Below are positions 58,798 to 64,000 of a stretch of 64,000 nt of DNA, in pieces. Both the position numbers and the translations under genes were made by a program. Each line of letters starts with the position of its first letter. Position 1 is the first letter of the stretch. Where the stretch lies: the NCBI RefSeq assembly GCF_026745355.1, contig NC_079205.1:1495283-1559282 (forward strand). Reading direction: 5' to 3'. Below the pieces are notes generated by a model, which worked only from the letters and a program-made list of their open reading frames with translations, did not search any database and was not told where the DNA came from. This DNA comes from Beta vulgaris subsp. vulgaris (Eukaryota > Streptophyta > Magnoliopsida > Caryophyllales > Amaranthaceae).

Positions 58798-60600
58798 TTA
58801 CTTGGATGGCCATTCTTTCTGAATGTCGAATGTATAATTGATCTCCAAGTAACATTTGTTGTCATCGTCAAGAAACTGAGACACGTAAAATACATATATA
58901 ACAAATTAGCGTCCTCTTTTGTAGTTTTTGATTTTAATATTATCGATTTAAGGCATCATACATAGAATATATATTGAACTCGAAATTTGTCATACTTATG
59001 TGAATCATGTCATCGTGTGTAACGTGAAAAAATAGATAGCAAAAATTTGTCATACTTATACGAATCATGTTTAGGATTACCTTTGACCTAGCACTGTATG
59101 TGCCTCTTGCAAAAAACCCCGAAGGTGTGGTATCCTCTGGCATCTCATGTGTGTAAGGTTCTCCTTGAGGGCTAAAGGTCCCAATCATTTCTTTGGTACT
59201 GTCAACTACACAATATTTTTCACAATTTGATCAAATGTCAAATTAAAGGTCCTTTAATAAATTCACCCACAACATACAAAAATAAAAGAACAAATTTCAT
59301 TAAGGTAATTTTAAAGATTTAATGGTTAATAAACAAATAAAAAGATTCACTCAACCAATGACACATGAAACATAACTTCAACCAATTGTCTTTCTAATTT
59401 AGTATAAAGTATAATTTTTTTTTGAAAATATACATCGAGATAAAGCAAACAATATTTTAGAAAAAAAGAAACATTTGTTCTTATATTTTATTTTTCAAAA
59501 AAACATTATAACAGTGAAGTATGCGAATATTGCAAAATTCAAAATGTGCGAGTTTTAATGAACGAAAGAAGCATAAGAATGATATTGTCGAGATTTAGAT
59601 ATATGACGGGATAGCGTAAAAGTACCTTTGAGACCAGTTTTCCAAACTGTGTTGGTGTACCTAAGGCCAGAGACAATGTTGTTGCTAACTTGAAAGCAAA
59701 AACGGAGAGTATAAGGGCTACCTTCCTTTAAGGTGAACCATAAACCTTTTGGGTCTCCTGACTCTGGTAAGGGGAGGACAATTTCCTCTCTACCAGGTGA
59801 TAAAATTGTTAAACTCCATATCTTCACTTCTGGTTCAAGAGTTTCTACATTTGAGGGAAAAAATAATTTCAATTTTAGCAAACTATAATCAAAATGTCAT
59901 TCGGACAAACAAAGGAATAGTAACATACCACGTATCATTTTTTTGGTGTAAATGAGCAATTAAGCGCAGTGATATAATATGCAATTCAATCCCAGATTTT
60001 AGGTATCTCCATAAGACTTTACCAACTAAACTAGATGACATACATACATATATATACACTACATATCATGCATGTTTTCATACCTTCGCCCGAGTTAAAA
60101 TCGACATTTCCAAGGAGTTGCTCCTTCCACTTCCTTAAACTTTCATCATCCTGTAACGTTTTCCAAAGTTCAATGTAATTTTAAACGTAACCAAGGATAA
60201 AAATGTTGACACTAAAGCTTACATACACGAGCTCTTGCATGATCAAACAAAAACTTCTATACTAAAATCTAACCATTAAACCACGTGATATTTAATGTTA
60301 TACATTTAAAGTAAAATAGTAATCAATGAAAAATATAATTACCCGACAAACTTAATATGAGCATAGAAAACGCGATAACACGAAATCGAAATGAAAAAAT
60401 TTTAATCACACCTTATCTTTCTCAAGGTGGTCTCTAATACTGCATTTTGGACCCAATTGTATTCTGTTTAGTTCATCCTCATCTTCCTCAGTTGGACACA
60501 ATGAAGATTCACTAGGTTGTCTCTTAAAGGGAGGGTTTGGTTCTCCTTCAGATTCACTTTCATGTGCTGAAGATGATATTGGATCAATTGTTTCTCCCAT
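58798..60600 (-). CDS. Rho GDP-dissociation inhibitor (RhoGDI)
   Basis: Predicted CDS is complement(join(58798..58875,59081..59205,59626..59844,60084..60150,60412..60600)); five exons, 225 aa, all GT/AG. RhoGDI binds prenylated ROP/RAC GTPases in the cytosol, keeps them GDP-bound and extracts them from membranes, which in plants helps place polar growth sites such as root-hair tips. The first ~60 residues are acidic, Ser-rich and variable, as usual. The regulatory arm follows (LRKWKEQLLG), then the immunoglobulin-like domain with EVKIWSLTILSPGR, YTLRFCFQVSNNIVSGLRY, NTVWKTGLKVD, MIGTFSPQGEPY, TPSGFFARGTYSARSKF, and the family C-terminus CYLEINYTFDIQKEWPSK. Length is normal and the frame intact. 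The ATG at 60600 is the first of the frame and gives a typical N-terminus. Confidence 0.95.
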
Positions 60601-62298
60601 TTGCTTTATTTCAATCCCTTTTTTATAAATAAAAATTGAATATATCTCAAAGTAATTTGTTGAATTTCAACTCTTAAATTAAATTGATCATAACCTCCCT
60701 AAAATTACCTAAAAAATATACTACAACTAATCTTCATTAGAGAAAGTGAGATATCACATATAACCATATTTTCTAATTCAAATTAAAAATAATAGAAGTA
60801 TTAAGAAAGTAAAAAAAAATTAAGAATTTGATAGAAAGATAGCTAATTGTGAAATGATTTCAATGTTTACAAATATCGGTATCTAAAAAATAGCAACTAG
60901 AGAAAAATAAGGAAAATGATCACAATATTTAGAGGTAAAAGTAAACAAACAAAGGTAAATATGTTCACCTAATTTAGAAATGACAATAAAAGAAGGATGA
61001 TAAAATTTCGGATCATATATTTTTAATGGGTGAAGAAAAAAATTTGAGATGAGGAAAAGGTCATGTGGTGATCCGAAAATTGTGAAATAAATTGTAAGAA
61101 AATAAATTAACTATCAAAAAGATTAAATATTTTATTTTTAAATAGCTACCCGTCTCTTGTAAATGGACGATTAAATATTTTACTTGATTGTGCATGAATA
61201 CTTTACCATATGCTAAATAAGTTGTAAGATTTTGATTAGGAATAATGGCGCAAAAGAAAATTCGATCATAGGTCTCATGCTTCTTTCTTACCCAAACAAT
61301 AACCAACCAAATTATATGATATCAATAGGATATTTAGTAACTTTAACTTAAAGTTACATAAAAATCATAATGTATCGATTCTTTCATTTAATTTTTTTTT
61401 GTAACGTCATTAAATGATCAAGGAATTCTCTTCAATTCAAACTTTTAACTCATTATTAATTTTGACTCGGGTACATGACACAAATTTAGAGTAGCATAAC
61501 GAGCAAATGTTGAATAAACGTACTACAAGTTAAGAAAATATGTAATCTATATTATATAAATAGGTGTATCTATCGTATATCAAAAATGATTTCTTAATTT
61601 TGTTTGTTGCTCATGAGAGTTCTAAATGAGCAAAATATGAACAAGCTAAGAGTAAAAATAGTTGCCAGTATAAGATATAGCTTTTTGAGCATATAATTAT
61701 ATTCTCCACGTTGAATATGGTATTCTTAGTAACTTTTACCATAGAAAATGATTTTTATATTTTATTAAGTTTTACATGTCTAATTACTTCAATCCAAACA
61801 TTGCAAAAAAGTAAGCCATGAACCATTGAACATGCCTATACTCAATCCTTAACACTATTACCATATTTTTCTTTCTTTTAGTATGGACACTATTGAATTA
61901 GAAAAACTGAAAAAGTAAAAACAAGATTAAGTAAATTTAATCAATAAAGAACACATAAGATTTAACGTAGAAATTCTTGAACAAGGAGAAAACTACAACA
62001 TTACATTAGGATTTTTAATATGTGAGATGCTCGTTACAGGAAGATAACTTAATTTCTCTAAACTCTTTAATATTTCTTTAGAAGTCTTTCTAGATCAATT
62101 ACCATATTTTTAGTAATTGAAAATCCAATCTTATGACATAATAATATAATAAACAGACACACATCACATCGATGCACACAACAGACATCTCAATTCCTTC
62201 ATTGATACACCGACGATCTTCAACACCATATCCAACAGTTCAAACATTAACAATCAATAAAATCAACTTGATCATATACCTACTCCACTCATCTTTTA
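60601..62298. other. Upstream and intergenic DNA, no gene seen
   Basis: AT-rich flank of the RhoGDI gene. No conserved frame, MITE end or SINE could be supported. Confidence 0.5.
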
Positions 62299-62738
62299 GA
62301 ACTAATACTACCTTGGATCAATTGATCTACAAAGTACATTTATTCATATCGTCCACTATTTATAACCATTATGGTACTTATATCAGCATGCAAATTTGGA
62401 TGTGTAAAACTTGGAAAGACCTCTTAGATTCTCTGGAAAATATGCAGCAATCAGTGATACCTTAACACCAATAATAGTTCAAAAGAGTAATTTTTTGACG
62501 ATCTCACTCTAAACTATTACTACATTTGATCAATTGATCTACAAAGTACATTTATTCAGACCGTCCACTATTTATAACCATTATTGTGCTTATATCAGCA
62601 TGCAAATTTGGATGTGTAAAACTTGGAAAGACCTCTTAGATTCTTTGGAAAATATATGCAGCAATCAGTGATACCTTGACACCAATAATAGCTCAAAAGA
62701 GTAACTTTTTTGACGATCTCACTCTAAACTTTGCGAGT
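62299..62738. repeat. Tandem duplication, ~212-bp unit
   Basis: Two copies in a row of a segment that contains GATCAATTGATCTACAAAG, GCATGCAAATTTGGATGTG and GACGATCTCACTCTAAAC. Copies differ by a few substitutions and small indels (period 212-215 bp). Confidence 0.92.
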
Positions 62739-62739
62739 T

Positions 62740-63500
62740 ATCGAAAGTTAACCCTAAGATAATATCATAATATTTCTTATGAGACCATCTCTTCTAAGAT
62801 TTGCCTACTTAAAAAATGAAAAATATAATGTTAATTTCGTACACTAAAGTTAGTTATTTACACATTATGTAATTCTTTTACGAAATTTAACAACTGTTAT
62901 GATATGAGTTACAGTTAATTTTTATATTGTACTACCCTTTAGAATATTATTATTCATTAACCATGTATTGAATTTGATCTTCGCCTTTTTTCACACAATG
63001 ATCATTTTTAGCCTATAATGTAAAAGAGGGTCAATATATGACTAATAGATAGTTATAAATAAAAGTTTTAGATTTCAAACTACAGTAATAATTTTTTGTT
63101 GTTGAGTTATTGTTTTATAATTGAACAAAATGACCCTTTTTATATATACATCAATCATTTTCAACCATATAATGTATAAACTTGAAAATAATTGATAAAA
63201 TTAATCAATTAAAAAAATTTCAAACTTTTTTATTGATGTTTAATTAGATTTCAAATATTTCGAGAGATTGATTTATTTTATAAAATTCTCAAGTGACACA
63301 TTCTCACTATCTATCTAAAAGTAAGTCACTTTTTCAAGTGACCCCTTTAAATTAAACAATAAGGCAAATCACTCTTTTCATAAATCAACTATTTAGTTCA
63401 ATATGTTTATAACTCAAATAGCTTTTTTTTTTTATTGGAAAAGACTTGAGGATAACTTCTTGTCAAGTTCCATGATCTTATTGTTAAACTACACCCAAAA
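62740..63500. other. AT-rich intergenic DNA
   Basis: No gene or defined repeat recognised. Confidence 0.45.
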
Positions 63501-63539
63501 CGCTCTTAGGCCTTATTCATTTAAACTTACATTCACTAT

Positions 63540-63830
63540 TTCAGTCCAATATAATTCAAAACCAATTTCTCCTGACAAGTTCGTTCAACTTATTTCAGCC
63601 AGTTTAATTTAGTCAGTTTCTTCTCACACGTTCATTCAACTTATTTCAGCCAGCTCAATTCAGCCAGTTTCTTCTCACAAGTTCGTTCAACTTATTTCAG
63701 CTAGTTCAATTCAACCAGCTTCTTCTCACAAATTCGTTCAAATTATTTCACTCAACACAGTCCAACCAATTTCTCCTCACAAAATTCGTCCAATTCATTT
63801 TAATAAATTCAACCGATCGAATTCAGTCCA
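63540..63830. repeat. Minisatellite, ~50-bp unit
   Basis: About five degenerate units, each with TTCTCCTCACAAGTTCGTTC followed by AACTTATTTCAGCCAGTTCA, which drift towards the right end. The left side starts after TTAGGCCTTATTCATT, similar to the ends of Harbinger-like elements, so it may be the interior of a MITE. Confidence 0.82.
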
Positions 63831-64000
63831 AAACAACAGAAACCTCTCCTCACAAACTACAAAGATTTAACAAAACTATAATCCATAATCCATCATCCAT
63901 AATCCAAAGTTTTGTTTCTAAGTGGGATAATGACATGTGAACTAGAAGTTAGTTGGACTTTTGCACCCAAATCTCAGAGAATGTCTTTCATCACAAAGGG

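Overview
The window is nuclear DNA of a flowering plant, most likely a eudicot. The evidence is intron-bearing genes with GT/AG junctions, four plant protein families, and a dense set of plant transposons: Ty1/copia with LTRs, Stowaway-, Tourist- and hAT-type MITEs, Helitrons, MULEs and tRNA-derived SINEs. Base composition is AT-rich outside exons and a few GC-rich elements. The family or species cannot be fixed from the sequence alone. All four genes lie on the minus strand; exon borders were worked out by hand from reading frame, splice sites and family alignment, with no transcript data.

Layout. 0.5-7.8 kb: a solo LTR, a mini-Helitron and a full-length but coding-dead Ty1/copia element (minus strand), all LTRs of one family with a CpG-rich palindromic repeat block. 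8.3-8.5 kb: a fragment of plastid rpoC1 (nuclear plastid insertion). 9.2-13.3 kb: a four-exon GH28 polygalacturonase, 383 aa, with MITEs and a SINE in its introns. 13.5-20.1 kb: transposon territory: a Tourist-like MITE, Stowaway-like MITEs, a 2.5-kb Harbinger-type element containing Helitron ends, hAT relics and a fold-back element.

20.8-29.1 kb and 33.8-43.6 kb: two tandem, same-strand genes for SHV3-like glycerophosphodiester phosphodiesterase-like proteins (GDPDL; secreted, two GDPD-like domains, GPI-anchor signal). Both have nine exons with the same intron phases; four exons have identical length. They are a clear tandem duplication, separated by about 4.7 kb of repeats. Their predicted products (764 and 752 aa) differ at the residue aligned with the catalytic histidine of true GDPDs in both domains.

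44-58.8 kb: gene-free and repeat-rich: SINEs, a long TA tract, a 1.2-kb MULE with 9-bp TSD and opposing tandem repeats, three hAT MITEs with 8-bp TSDs (two lying in a later ~635-bp tandem duplication), two retroposed sequences with clear target duplications, and a second MULE with ~250-bp TIRs carrying CCCTAA runs. 58.8-60.6 kb: a five-exon Rho GDP-dissociation inhibitor gene, 225 aa. 60.6-64 kb: no gene seen; a 212-bp tandem duplication and a ~50-bp minisatellite.

The genes do not form a pathway together. Polygalacturonase (pectin), GDPDL proteins (cell-wall organisation at the plasma membrane) and RhoGDI (ROP GTPase polarity) all touch cell-wall growth, but this is probably coincidence of location. 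No unprecedented system was found. The most informative observations are the structural ones: nested insertions with readable order, TSD anomalies, and the divergent GDPDL pair.
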